NCBI GenBank assembly: GCA_005799265.1
Contig: SYHD01000115.1
Coordinates: 1-32,931 of the forward strand
Reading direction: 5' to 3'
Origin: Planctomycetia bacterium
GTDB lineage: Bacteria > Planctomycetota > Planctomycetia > Gemmatales > Gemmataceae
Length of the DNA stretch: 32,931 bases
The notes below the pieces were generated by a model. That model saw only the letters and a program-made list of their open reading frames with translations, searched no databases and was not told where the DNA came from. This document shows positions 14,928 to 22,595 of this stretch, piece after piece. Every line of letters begins with the position of its first letter. Positions within the stretch are counted from its first letter, which is position 1. A program made the translations under genes and the position numbers.

Positions 14928-16445
14928 CTATCGCAAAATTACTGGGAGGTCGACGGCGATCCCGGCTCGTCGCGAAGCCTCCAACCGAGGCGAGATCAAC
15001 GCCACGTCGGGCCGCCAAGTCCCGAGTGCCCCCTTGTCTTTGTCCTTGTCTTTGTCCTCTTTCTTCTCGTCGTCCTTCTTTTTGTCTTCCATCGGCTTTT
15101 TCTGTTCCCTCGTCTTATATTCTTCCACGGTCTTCATGACGAGCGGCTTCGTCAAATCGCGATGGCGCAGGCAGATAATCTGTCCATCGTTGGCCGCCAG
15201 GTAGATGCGATCGGTCAGCTCATTGGAGACCGGGACGGCCCACTCCGCCATGTCAAGGCTGGCGAGTTTCGTGCCGCGCTTGGCATCGAGAACGTGGAAT
15301 TTGCCCAGGTGATCAAGGGCGTAAACGAACTGATGGTTGGCTGCCAGGAACTTCTGCACGTCGCGATTGGTCCATTGCTCGCGCCCCGACAGGCGATCGA
15401 GCTTGCGCAGGCCGAGACGTTCCGGCGCGATGAAGATGTCGCGATCGTTGACGTCGGGCCGGCGCAGGACCGGAGCCCCAGCGACGTGACGCCAGAGGAG
15501 ATCGCCGTTCGCCATATTGACGGCATAGGCGTTGAAGTCGTCCGAGCCGAAGTACGCCGTTCCGCCATGTTGCGTTGCGCCGTTGTGCGTGCTGCCTTTT
15601 ACCTGAAACTCGAAACGTTCCTTGCGCGCCCCTTCCTCATAGCGATTCAACGACACCAGCAAACCCGTGCTCGTTATCATGCAGATCTGTTCGTCGGAAA
15701 ATAGCGCGGGGGCGTCCGTCACGTGCCCCCCGATCTTGTAGCCCCAATAGACAAACGGCTGCGGCGAATCGAGGTCCTTCTTGATCGGCTGTCCAGGCTC
15801 GGGTTCTTTCTTTTCTTCGGTGGGATCGTCTTTCTTGTCCTTGGGTTTCTTTCGCTCGGTCTCGTCGGCGGCCTTCTTGACCCGCTCTAGCCCATCGAAA
15901 TCCGGGATGTAAATCGCGTGCAGCCGGCTGGCCATGCAGACGTAGAGGAACTCCTCATCCGCCACCAGCGTCGCGCTGGGCGTCAATTGCAGTGTGAACC
16001 CGAAGATCGGATCACGCAGCGGCGGTTCATAGGTGTAGACGCGTTGATTACCCGTCTTGCGATTGAGCACGTGCAGGATGTTCCGCCGCGACACGAAGAT
16101 GCACTGCGAATTCCAGCCCGCCGGTTGCAGATCCCAGTACGGAACGCCCACACTTCCTGTTTTCCAGATGAGATCGCCGTTGTCCGCGTCATAAAGAAAC
16201 ACCCAGCCTCGGTGGGACTGCACGACAAGCTGGTTCGGCTTGCCCGGGATCACCTGGATGCTGGCGATGCCGTCGCGCTGTCCTTCGACGTTGACGCGCG
16301 TGCGCCAGGCCAGTGTCAGATTCATCCGGTCAAGCGCGTCGCGGGCCGGCAGCTTCGGCGTGGTGTAGATCCGGTAAGGGGATTGTGAAAATGCCGCAGC
16401 GAAACTCGTCAGCAGCACCGTCATTACGAGTAAGCGTATCTTCAT
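14928..16445 (-). CDS. Secreted PQQ-like beta-propeller repeat protein
   Basis: A 505-residue exported protein with signal peptide (MKIRLLVMTVLLTSFAAAFS). Repeated blades of the PQQ-dependent dehydrogenase type are seen, for example VFLYDADNGDLIWKTG, YAVNMANGDLLWRH and FHVLDAKRGTKLASL. A Lys/Asp/Glu-rich insert (ETERKKPKDKKDDPTEEKKE) interrupts the propeller near residue 210, and a KKDDEKKEDKDKDKDK run lies near residue 460. No dehydrogenase catalytic Asp or Ca-binding site was identified, so it is more likely a binding or scaffold propeller, as Planctomycetes often encode. The last 32 residues after the charged run look unlike the propeller. HicBA follows 26 bases on. Confidence 0.82.
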   Translation of the reverse strand: MKIRLLVMTVLLTSFAAAFSQSPYRIYTTPKLPARDALDRMNLTLAWRTRVNVEGQRDGIASIQVIPGKPNQLVVQSHRGWVFLYDADNGDLIWKTGSVGVPYWDLQPAGWNSQCIFVSRRNILHVLNRKTGNQRVYTYEPPLRDPIFGFTLQLTPSATLVADEEFLYVCMASRLHAIYIPDFDGLERVKKAADETERKKPKDKKDDPTEEKKEPEPGQPIKKDLDSPQPFVYWGYKIGGHVTDAPALFSDEQICMITSTGLLVSLNRYEEGARKERFEFQVKGSTHNGATQHGGTAYFGSDDFNAYAVNMANGDLLWRHVAGAPVLRRPDVNDRDIFIAPERLGLRKLDRLSGREQWTNRDVQKFLAANHQFVYALDHLGKFHVLDAKRGTKLASLDMAEWAVPVSNELTDRIYLAANDGQIICLRHRDLTKPLVMKTVEEYKTREQKKPMEDKKKDDEKKEDKDKDKDKGALGTWRPDVALISPRLEASRRAGIAVDLPVILR

Positions 16446-16600
16446 GGTTAGTGCTCCGCGGGTCAGGCCCGCAAGCCTGAACTACCTCACGTTATTCTAA
16501 CATGGCTGCCGACTCCAGTTGAAGCGAAGAATTGACTGTTCTTTTGTCCCTACGGGCGTTGAAGCTCCCGCTTCTCGCACAATCGTTGCCACCCGCGCGT

Positions 16601-17113
16601 TCAGCCCTTGCCGAGCTTACGCTTCGCCGCGAAGAATTCGGACAGGATCGTGGCGCAGCGTTGAACCAGGACGCCGCCGACGACCTGCGACCGATGATTG
16701 AGCCGTGGATCATTCGTGATGTGATACAGCGTATCGCAGGCCCCCGCCTTGGGATCGGTCGCGCCGTAGACAACCATCGGCAGCCGCGCCAGCACACTGG
16801 CGCCGGCGCACATCGGGCACGGCTCCAGGGTGACATAGAGGACGCAATTCTCCAGCCGCCACGATTGCAGCGCCGCGGCCGCCTGCGTGATGGCGATCAT
16901 CTCGGCGTGAGCGGTCGGGTCCTTGAGCATCTCACGCTGGTTGTGGGCCCGCGCGATCACGCCTTTTTCAAGCGACACGATCACGCAGCCGATCGGCACC
17001 TCATCCTCATCCTCGGCAGCACGCGCTTCGTCGAGTGCCATTTCCATGTGCTCGACATGAAACGGATGCCGGGGATCGCTGAGCGATAGATCGAAGGGGA
17101 AAGAATCGGTCAC
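16601..17113 (-). CDS. tadA: tRNA-specific adenosine deaminase
   Basis: TadA deaminates adenosine-34 to inosine in tRNA-Arg(ACG). The 170-residue protein has the zinc-dependent deaminase motif HAEM (His69, catalytic Glu71) and PCPMCAGA (Cys99 and Cys102), with VPIGCVIV and ARAHNQRE (Asn58) upstream. [20 protein letters not shown] is the typical TadA segment that separates it from guanine or cytidine deaminases. The N-terminus is about 15 residues longer than the E. coli protein. It is cytoplasmic. It lies between the beta-propeller and the prolyl oligopeptidase genes, all on the same strand, with a 155-base and a 62-base gap; cotranscription is uncertain. Confidence 0.92.
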   Translation of the reverse strand: MTDSFPFDLSLSDPRHPFHVEHMEMALDEARAAEDEDEVPIGCVIVSLEKGVIARAHNQREMLKDPTAHAEMIAITQAAAALQSWRLENCVLYVTLEPCPMCAGASVLARLPMVVYGATDPKAGACDTLYHITNDPRLNHRSQVVGGVLVQRCATILSEFFAAKRKLGKG

Positions 17114-17175
17114 GGTACTTCCTGTTTTCGTTTAGCGCTCGCGTCGCGCCATGCGATCGTATGACGCACATCCGT

Positions 17176-19296
17176 TCATTGCACGCCCAGTTGCGAAAAG
17201 ACAAAGCTCCAAATGTCGGTCTGCTCGTCCAGGATCAGCCCGCGCGGCTTGCCCGCGCCGTGCCCGGCGCGCGTTTCTTGACGCAAAAGAATCGGCCTCG
17301 TGCCGCTCGACGCCGCCTGCATGCGTGCGGCCATCTTGCGCGCGTGCAGCGGATCAACCCGGCTATCGGACGCGGCGGTGGTAATCAACGTCGCGGGATA
17401 AGCCGTGCCTTCTTTCACTTTCTGATACGGCGAGTAGGCGTGTATCCACTTGAAGTCCGCTTCCTTGTCGGGATTGCCGTACTCCGGCATCCACAATCGC
17501 GCGATGAGGAACTTGTGGAAACGCGTCATGTCGAGCAGGGGAACCTGGCAGACGACACACTGGAAGAGCTCAGGCCGCTGCGTGGTGACAGCGCCCATGA
17601 GCAACCCGCCGTTGGAGCCGCCCTGGATGGCGAGCTTCTTCTTGTTCGTGACCTTGTTGTCGATCAACCATTCGGCGGCGTAGATGAAATCGTCGAACGT
17701 GTTCTGCTTCTTATCGAGCATACCGGCGCGATGCCAATCCTCGCCGTACTCGCCGCCGCCGCGCCGGTTGGCGATCGCTAGCACGCCGCCTTTGTCGAGG
17801 AAGAGAAAACGCGTCGTCGCAAACGTCGGCGTCAAGCTAATGTTGAAGCCGCCGTAGCCGTAGAGCAGTGTCGGATTCGTGCCGTCCTTCTTGATGCCCT
17901 TTTTGTAGGTCAAGAACATCGGCACCAGCGTGCCGTCCTTCGACTTGTATTTGATCTGTTCAACGACGTAATCATCCGGCTTGATCGGCGTCTCGACACG
18001 GCCCCAGAGCTCTTGCTTGCGCGTCTTGAGATCGATGCGATAGATACTCGGCGCGACGTTGAAGGACTGGAAGCCGAAGAGGAGTTCGTTGCCGTCCCAT
18101 TCGCCTCCCATGCCCGCGATGGTGCCGAGCGTCGGCAGCTTGACGTTCTCGACCAGCTTGCCGGCGCGGTCGAGCAGGCGCAGCTCGTTGGCCGCATCGT
18201 GCATGTATTCTGCGACGAGGTATTCGCCTATCGGGACGATGCCTTCCAGCTTGTCATTGCCTTGCGGGATGATCTCCTTCCATTTCGTTCGATCCGACCA
18301 ATCTTTTCCCGGCACCTTGTTGTCGAGTTCATAGACGCGATAGCGCGGCGCGCCGTCGTTCGTGTGGATGTAGAAGCGATCATTGCGTGCGATGACATCG
18401 AAGAGCGCGTTGGTTTTCTCCGCGATCGTGTAAAATTTCGGCGGGTTATCGCGCAGGCCGGTCACGTAAACCTCCGATTTTGCCCAGCCCTGATGCACGT
18501 TGACCGCCAGCCATCGGCCGTCGGGCGACATGGCGATCGATGGCCAATCTTCGGGATCGCGGCCGTCGCCGAAGACCTTGTAGTCCTTCTGCGGATCGCC
18601 CCCGAGAAAATGATAGTAGACGTGGCGGTAATAGTTCTCCTTGCCCTTGGGTACGCTGCCGGCCGCCGGATAGCGGGTATAGTAAAATCCCTCATTGTCT
18701 GGCTGCCAGGCAAGCGAGCAGGCACGGGTGCGTTCGATCTTGTCGGGCAGGTCTTTGCCCGTATCGACGTTGCGGATGTGGAGCGTCGAAACTTCGCTGC
18801 CGTCTTTCGACAGACCATACGCCAGCAGTTTGCCGTCGCGGCTCGGGAAGTACCAGTCGAGGGCGACCGTGCCCTCCTTGGAAAGCTCGTTGATGTCGAG
18901 CAGCACGCGATCCTTGCCATGGAGCCCTTCGCGCATGAACAGCACCGGCTGATTCTGCGTCCCTTCGCGCTTGGTGTAGAAATAGCGTCCCTTGCGCGGC
19001 GTCGGCGTGCCGAGGCTGCCGATTTCGAGAAGACTGCCCAGGCGTTCGCGGATTTTTTCGCGCCCGGGAACTTTGCCGAGGATCGTTTGCGTGAGCTTGT
19101 TCTGCTCTTCGACCCAGGCCTTGGTGGCGTCCGAATTGCCGTCTTCAAGCCAGCGATAGGGATCGACGATCTTGACGCCGTGCAGGATGTCTACGACGTT
19201 GTCGGTTTTCGTCGGCGGGTAAGCCGGTTTTTTTTCTTGGGCCGCGGTGATTGACGTAATGAATCCCATCAGGACTGCCGTGGTGAAGAAACGCAT
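17176..19296 (-). CDS. Secreted prolyl oligopeptidase (family S9A)
   Basis: A 706-residue serine peptidase that would cut short peptides after proline. It has a signal peptide (MRFFTTAVLMGFITSITAAQ), an N-terminal segment PPTKTDNVVDILHGVKIVDP, a seven-bladed propeller, and a C-terminal alpha/beta hydrolase domain. The triad is Ser561 (QGGSNGGLLMG), Asp648 (SDSRVDP) and His679 (RAGHGAG), with spacing close to the porcine enzyme. The start at 19296 is favoured by AGGAGG eight bases before; an in-frame ATG at 19368 would read through a palindromic region. The signal peptide implies the envelope or outside. No partner gene is visible. Confidence 0.95.
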   Translation of the reverse strand: MRFFTTAVLMGFITSITAAQEKKPAYPPTKTDNVVDILHGVKIVDPYRWLEDGNSDATKAWVEEQNKLTQTILGKVPGREKIRERLGSLLEIGSLGTPTPRKGRYFYTKREGTQNQPVLFMREGLHGKDRVLLDINELSKEGTVALDWYFPSRDGKLLAYGLSKDGSEVSTLHIRNVDTGKDLPDKIERTRACSLAWQPDNEGFYYTRYPAAGSVPKGKENYYRHVYYHFLGGDPQKDYKVFGDGRDPEDWPSIAMSPDGRWLAVNVHQGWAKSEVYVTGLRDNPPKFYTIAEKTNALFDVIARNDRFYIHTNDGAPRYRVYELDNKVPGKDWSDRTKWKEIIPQGNDKLEGIVPIGEYLVAEYMHDAANELRLLDRAGKLVENVKLPTLGTIAGMGGEWDGNELLFGFQSFNVAPSIYRIDLKTRKQELWGRVETPIKPDDYVVEQIKYKSKDGTLVPMFLTYKKGIKKDGTNPTLLYGYGGFNISLTPTFATTRFLFLDKGGVLAIANRRGGGEYGEDWHRAGMLDKKQNTFDDFIYAAEWLIDNKVTNKKKLAIQGGSNGGLLMGAVTTQRPELFQCVVCQVPLLDMTRFHKFLIARLWMPEYGNPDKEADFKWIHAYSPYQKVKEGTAYPATLITTAASDSRVDPLHARKMAARMQAASSGTRPILLRQETRAGHGAGKPRGLILDEQTDIWSFVFSQLGVQ

Positions 19297-19339
19297 GGTT
19301 GCATCCTCCTGGAGCGTGGCTGCTTCTTGCATGAATTGG

Positions 19340-19388
19340 CGTACTCTGTACTGAGTACGAACTACCACGTACCGAGTACAGGGTACGT
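19340..19388. repeat. GTAC-rich palindromic sequence upstream of the S9 peptidase
   Basis: A stretch of overlapping short palindromes built on GTAC and GAGTAC, for example TACTGAGTAC and GTACCGAGTAC. Two 17-base blocks, about 19340-19358 and 19369-19388, are inverted copies matching at 14 of 17 positions. It lies between the divergent S9 peptidase gene and the two-gene module and could be a regulator-binding region or a repeat remnant. Confidence 0.45.
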
Positions 19389-19420
19389 AGTCGCATATTC
19401 TGGGCAGGGCACAATCGTCG

Positions 19421-19449
19421 TTGTGAAACGGGCGAGATTGCGATAAAAT
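19421..19449 (+). promoter_or_regulatory. Sigma-70-type promoter of the two-gene module
   Basis: TTGTGA (19421-19426) and TAAAAT (19444-19449) are separated by exactly 17 bases and stand about 39 bases before the first start codon. Matches are 4 of 6 and 5 of 6 to the consensus. Confidence 0.5.
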
Positions 19450-19487
19450 GCCAACGTGATCCCAACCTCCGCAAGCGAGAATCCGCC

Positions 19488-19754
19488 ATGCTGGAAGATC
19501 AAATCGAGGAACGCCTGGACTATTTGACGAAAAAGGTCGAAGAATTGTCCACGGAAGTGGAAGCCCTCAAGAGGGATCGCGACGAGGAGATCACGCTGAT
19601 CCCTGGTGCGGAGTACGATTTCGTGCCGTCCTACGAACCGGAAGTCGTTGGGCGTGGAGTTGCACGATTCGTCGGGTTCGCCAAAGCACCCAACGACCTC
19701 GGACTCTCCCAGCGCGAATGGGAGTTGTTGACGCCGGATGAGGAGGAGCCATGA
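19488..19754 (+). CDS. Small coiled-coil protein of unknown function, module part A
   Basis: An 88-residue protein. Residues 1-34 form a heptad-pattern coiled coil (IEERLDYLTKKVEELSTEV), and the rest is acidic, with a SYEPEVVGRGVARFVGF segment and a QREWELLTPDEEEP end. The stop codon overlaps the start of the next gene in an ATGA arrangement, so the two are translated together and probably act together. The coiled coil suggests a dimer or a partner clamp. No family name could be assigned. A -10/-35 pair stands ahead of it. Confidence 0.7.
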   Translation: MLEDQIEERLDYLTKKVEELSTEVEALKRDRDEEITLIPGAEYDFVPSYEPEVVGRGVARFVGFAKAPNDLGLSQREWELLTPDEEEP

Positions 19755-20320
19755 GTGAATCCTTCTGGTACGAAGTCATCACGAGCTCCGCACTCCTGCA
19801 AGGAGACATTTTGTTCGGCTGCCCTGTCGTCAGCGTTCCTGGGCCATGGACATTCCCCCTGCAGACGGCCGAGCGCGGGTACGAGATCATGAACCTCAAC
19901 GTCGTAATCATGACGCAGAGTTGCGATCTTGAGAACGCGAAATTAGACCTTGTCCTTGTCGCGCACGTCAACAATTGGCAGACTGCGGTGGCGACGGAAT
20001 TTCGCAGCGGCAATACGGCGGTTAAATCGCGCGAATTTCGCAAGAAACTGATCGACGGCAGCATCCCCGGCCTTTCTCTTTTGCACAAGCACGAGGCCGA
20101 TCCGAAGCTCGCGTGGTCGGTCGCCGATTTCCATCGGCTCTACACGTTGCCGAAGGCGTTTCTGGAACAATACGCGCAATCGGTCGGCCCGCGTCTGCGG
20201 CTGCGTTCGCCGTATCGCGAGCATCTCGCCCAGGCGTTCGCTCGCTATTTCATGCGCGTCGGCTTGCCGCATGACGCCAAGGCGTTTGAGAAGGAAGGGG
20301 ACGTGGTGGCCGCCGTTTGA
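19751..20320 (+). CDS. Protein of unknown function with TQSCDL motif, module part B
   Basis: A 189-residue soluble protein, coupled to the upstream coiled-coil gene by a 4-base overlap. After an N-terminal QGDILFGCPVVSV strand pair it carries VVIMTQSCDLENAKLDLV (Cys58), a strand followed by a Cys-Asp pair that looks like an active or metal site, and a C-terminal SPYREHLAQAFARYFMRVGLP helix of strikingly regular character. I have a faint recollection of similar uncharacterised proteins in other bacteria but cannot name a family. There is no signal peptide or membrane segment. It is followed 20 bases later by selA, which could be cotranscribed, but a functional link is not implied. Confidence 0.72.
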   Translation: MSESFWYEVITSSALLQGDILFGCPVVSVPGPWTFPLQTAERGYEIMNLNVVIMTQSCDLENAKLDLVLVAHVNNWQTAVATEFRSGNTAVKSREFRKKLIDGSIPGLSLLHKHEADPKLAWSVADFHRLYTLPKAFLEQYAQSVGPRLRLRSPYREHLAQAFARYFMRVGLPHDAKAFEKEGDVVAAV

Positions 20321-20340
20321 AGCCATTCCGATTGTCAATC

Positions 20341-21756
20341 ATGAAATCATCCGAAACGAATCCGTTCCGTTCGCTTCCTTCCGTCAACGACGTACTCGGT
20401 GCGACCGCGTGCCGGGCGGCGCTCGCGCTCCATGGGCATGACTTGATCGCGGAAGCGATTCGCGTTGAGTTGATCCAGCTGCGAGCGCAACTGGCACGCG
20501 GCGACGTGCTCAACGGCCAAGGCGATGCCGATTCCGTCGCACTGCGTGTTGAGCAGCGACTCAACCTTGAGATGCGGCCCCGCCTGCGCAGCGTCATCAA
20601 CGCCACCGGCATCGTCTTGCACACCAACCTCGGCCGCGCTCCGATCGCCGAGGAAGCCGCCAAGGCCGCCTATGACGCGGCACGCGGGTATCTCAATCTC
20701 GAACTCGATCTCGACAGCGGTAAACGCTCGTCACGGCAGACGCCGATTCGCGAGTGGATTACGCGGCTCACCGGCGCCGAGTCCGCGACCGTCGTCAACA
20801 ACAACGCGGCGGCCACCGTCATCGCGCTGCGTGCGCTCGCTCAAGGGCGCGAGGTCATCGTCTCGCGTGGGCAGCTCATCGAGATTGGCGGCAGCTTTCG
20901 CATACCCGACATCATGGGCGTCAGCGGCGCTACGCTGCGCGAAGTCGGCACGACGAACATCACGCGCCTGCGCGATTACGAACGCGCCATCACGCCGCAG
21001 ACCGCTGCCCTCTTGCAGATTCACACGAGCAACTATCGCGTCACCGGCTTTACCGAATCGGTCACAACCGCGGAGCTTGCCACGCTCGGCAAGTCGCACA
21101 ATTTGCCGGTCATCGACGACATCGGCTCCGGCGCGATGCTCGACTTCAACCGTTTCGGTTTTGACGGCGAGCCGATCGCGCGGGCCAGCATCACTTCCGG
21201 GGCGGACCTCGTGCTCTTCTCCGGCGACAAGCTACTCGGCGGACCACAGGCCGGCATCTTGGCTGGCAAGAAGGCGTTCATCGAGCGCATCGAAAAGGAC
21301 CCGCTGATGCGTGCCTTCCGCTGCGACAAGATGACGCTCGCCGCCCTCGAAGCGACCTTGCGGATCTATCTCAATGAGGACCGCGCGTTGCGTGAGATCC
21401 CGGTGCTACACCTCTTGAGCCTGCCAATTGAGGAATTGCGCCGCCGCGCGGAAGCGTTGGCCCACGGCTTGCGCACGATCGAGACGCTGGCGCCGGTCGA
21501 GATCCTGGAGGATGTCGCATTCGTAGGCGGCGGCTCATTGCCCGATCAGAAGATGAAGACGTGGGTCGTCGAGATCAAATCCGACGAGCTCGGCGACGAC
21601 GCCTTCGCACAAGCGCTCCGTCTCGGCAACCCCGCGGTGATGGTCCGCGTGCGCGACGGCAAACTCGTGCTCGATGTGCGCACCATCTTCCCGGAGCAGA
21701 TCGACGCGCTGATCGCTGCGGTGCGGACGGCGTCGAGGCGCACACAAACAAGATAA
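20341..21756 (+). CDS. selA: L-seryl-tRNA(Sec) selenium transferase
   Basis: SelA is a PLP enzyme that converts seryl-tRNA(Sec) to selenocysteinyl-tRNA(Sec) using selenophosphate. The 471-residue protein begins with the family's SLPSVNDVLG segment, has VINATGIVLHTNLGRAPI and ESATVVNNNAAATV, the RGQLIEIGGSFRIPDIM motif, DDIGSGAMLDF, and the PLP lysine in LFSGDKLLGGPQAG (Lys297). The ATG at 20341 is preferred over a TTG at 20317 that overlaps the previous stop; SelA proteins usually begin close to this point. Neither selB, selD nor a recognisable tRNA-Sec is seen in the window, so the rest of the system must lie elsewhere. It implies that the organism makes selenoproteins. Confidence 0.96.
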   Translation: MKSSETNPFRSLPSVNDVLGATACRAALALHGHDLIAEAIRVELIQLRAQLARGDVLNGQGDADSVALRVEQRLNLEMRPRLRSVINATGIVLHTNLGRAPIAEEAAKAAYDAARGYLNLELDLDSGKRSSRQTPIREWITRLTGAESATVVNNNAAATVIALRALAQGREVIVSRGQLIEIGGSFRIPDIMGVSGATLREVGTTNITRLRDYERAITPQTAALLQIHTSNYRVTGFTESVTTAELATLGKSHNLPVIDDIGSGAMLDFNRFGFDGEPIARASITSGADLVLFSGDKLLGGPQAGILAGKKAFIERIEKDPLMRAFRCDKMTLAALEATLRIYLNEDRALREIPVLHLLSLPIEELRRRAEALAHGLRTIETLAPVEILEDVAFVGGGSLPDQKMKTWVVEIKSDELGDDAFAQALRLGNPAVMVRVRDGKLVLDVRTIFPEQIDALIAAVRTASRRTQTR

Positions 21757-21902
21757 CCTTCGATAATCTGTGCGGGCTGTGCGGGATTTGAACCGCCACA
21801 TCGAAATGGCCCAACCATTCCATTCCTGCGCGCGCAAAGCGCGGCGTCCTATTCGTCGATAACTGACGATGAACCGACATAACCGGGAAAGGACTCCGCC
21901 TC

Positions 21903-22226
21903 ATGGCCACCTTCTATGTCCTGCCGCCGCGTCATCTCGTCGGCCAACGCTTTGGCGATCTCTTGATCTCGTTGTTTCCGGGCACGCGCTTCAATCGCGA
22001 AGACTGGCCAGAACTGGCCGAGATCCTCACAAGATCGATTCAAGGGCAGGGGGCCTACATCGTCTATCGCGAGGAACTCGACGACGATCTCAGCGTCCGC
22101 GACGCGCTGCTGCGTGATTTTGGCGCCGCGCTCGACGACGATATCATTGAGGTCCGTTTCGGCCCCGGCTTGGCGCAGTTCATTCACGAATGCTGGGCGA
22201 ATGAATCGCTGCGAAAAGCGGCGTGA
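21903..22226 (+). CDS. Small protein of unknown function
   Basis: A 107-residue soluble protein with no recognised family. It starts MATFYVLPPRHLVGQRFGD, has a central GQGAYIVYREELDDD strand-loop and ends in a helical IEVRFGPGLAQFIHECWANE stretch. It lies about 150 bases after selA on the same strand. The composition, intact frame and GC-rich third positions support coding. The acidic loop DDDLSVRDALLRDFG is the most distinctive stretch. Function cannot be inferred. Confidence 0.62.
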   Translation: MATFYVLPPRHLVGQRFGDLLISLFPGTRFNREDWPELAEILTRSIQGQGAYIVYREELDDDLSVRDALLRDFGAALDDDIIEVRFGPGLAQFIHECWANESLRKAA

Positions 22227-22595
22227 GAATCCGGGATGGATCTTGTTGTGGTTTTTCTCAAATAGGGGCCGCGGCCAGCTCCCAGCGACACAAGCCGCCG
22301 GAACTGTTACCCCCCAGAAACCGCGACCCCATGACACCTGCGATGTGCTTGGAAGGTTTGCATGTTATCGTGGCGCGCGCGGTTTCGCAAAACAATAAAT
22401 GGCAGATTAGGGAAAATAATCATAGCGTACGGTTCGCACGCACCATGTGAAAATTTGCATCGTGTTACCCGGTCGTCACAACCGAGCTGATCTCGTTGTT
22501 TCCACGTCGCTCGGTCGATCAGCGAATGCACCGTTTGGGTCGAGTTTGCCGACAGCTTCTAAGGATACCCGATTGTCCCTCCTGTCGAGGAAACG
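22227..22595. other. Intergenic stretch of 369 bases
   Basis: No gene, RNA or repeat is recognised. The middle (about 22385-22425) is unusually AT-rich for this genome and could hold the promoter of the downstream giant gene, but no convincing -35/-10 pair was found. Confidence 0.5.

Noticed and set aside
21760-21860. A complete tRNA-Sec gene after selA
   Set aside because: No anticodon arm with UCA and no pairing 5' acceptor were found on either strand.
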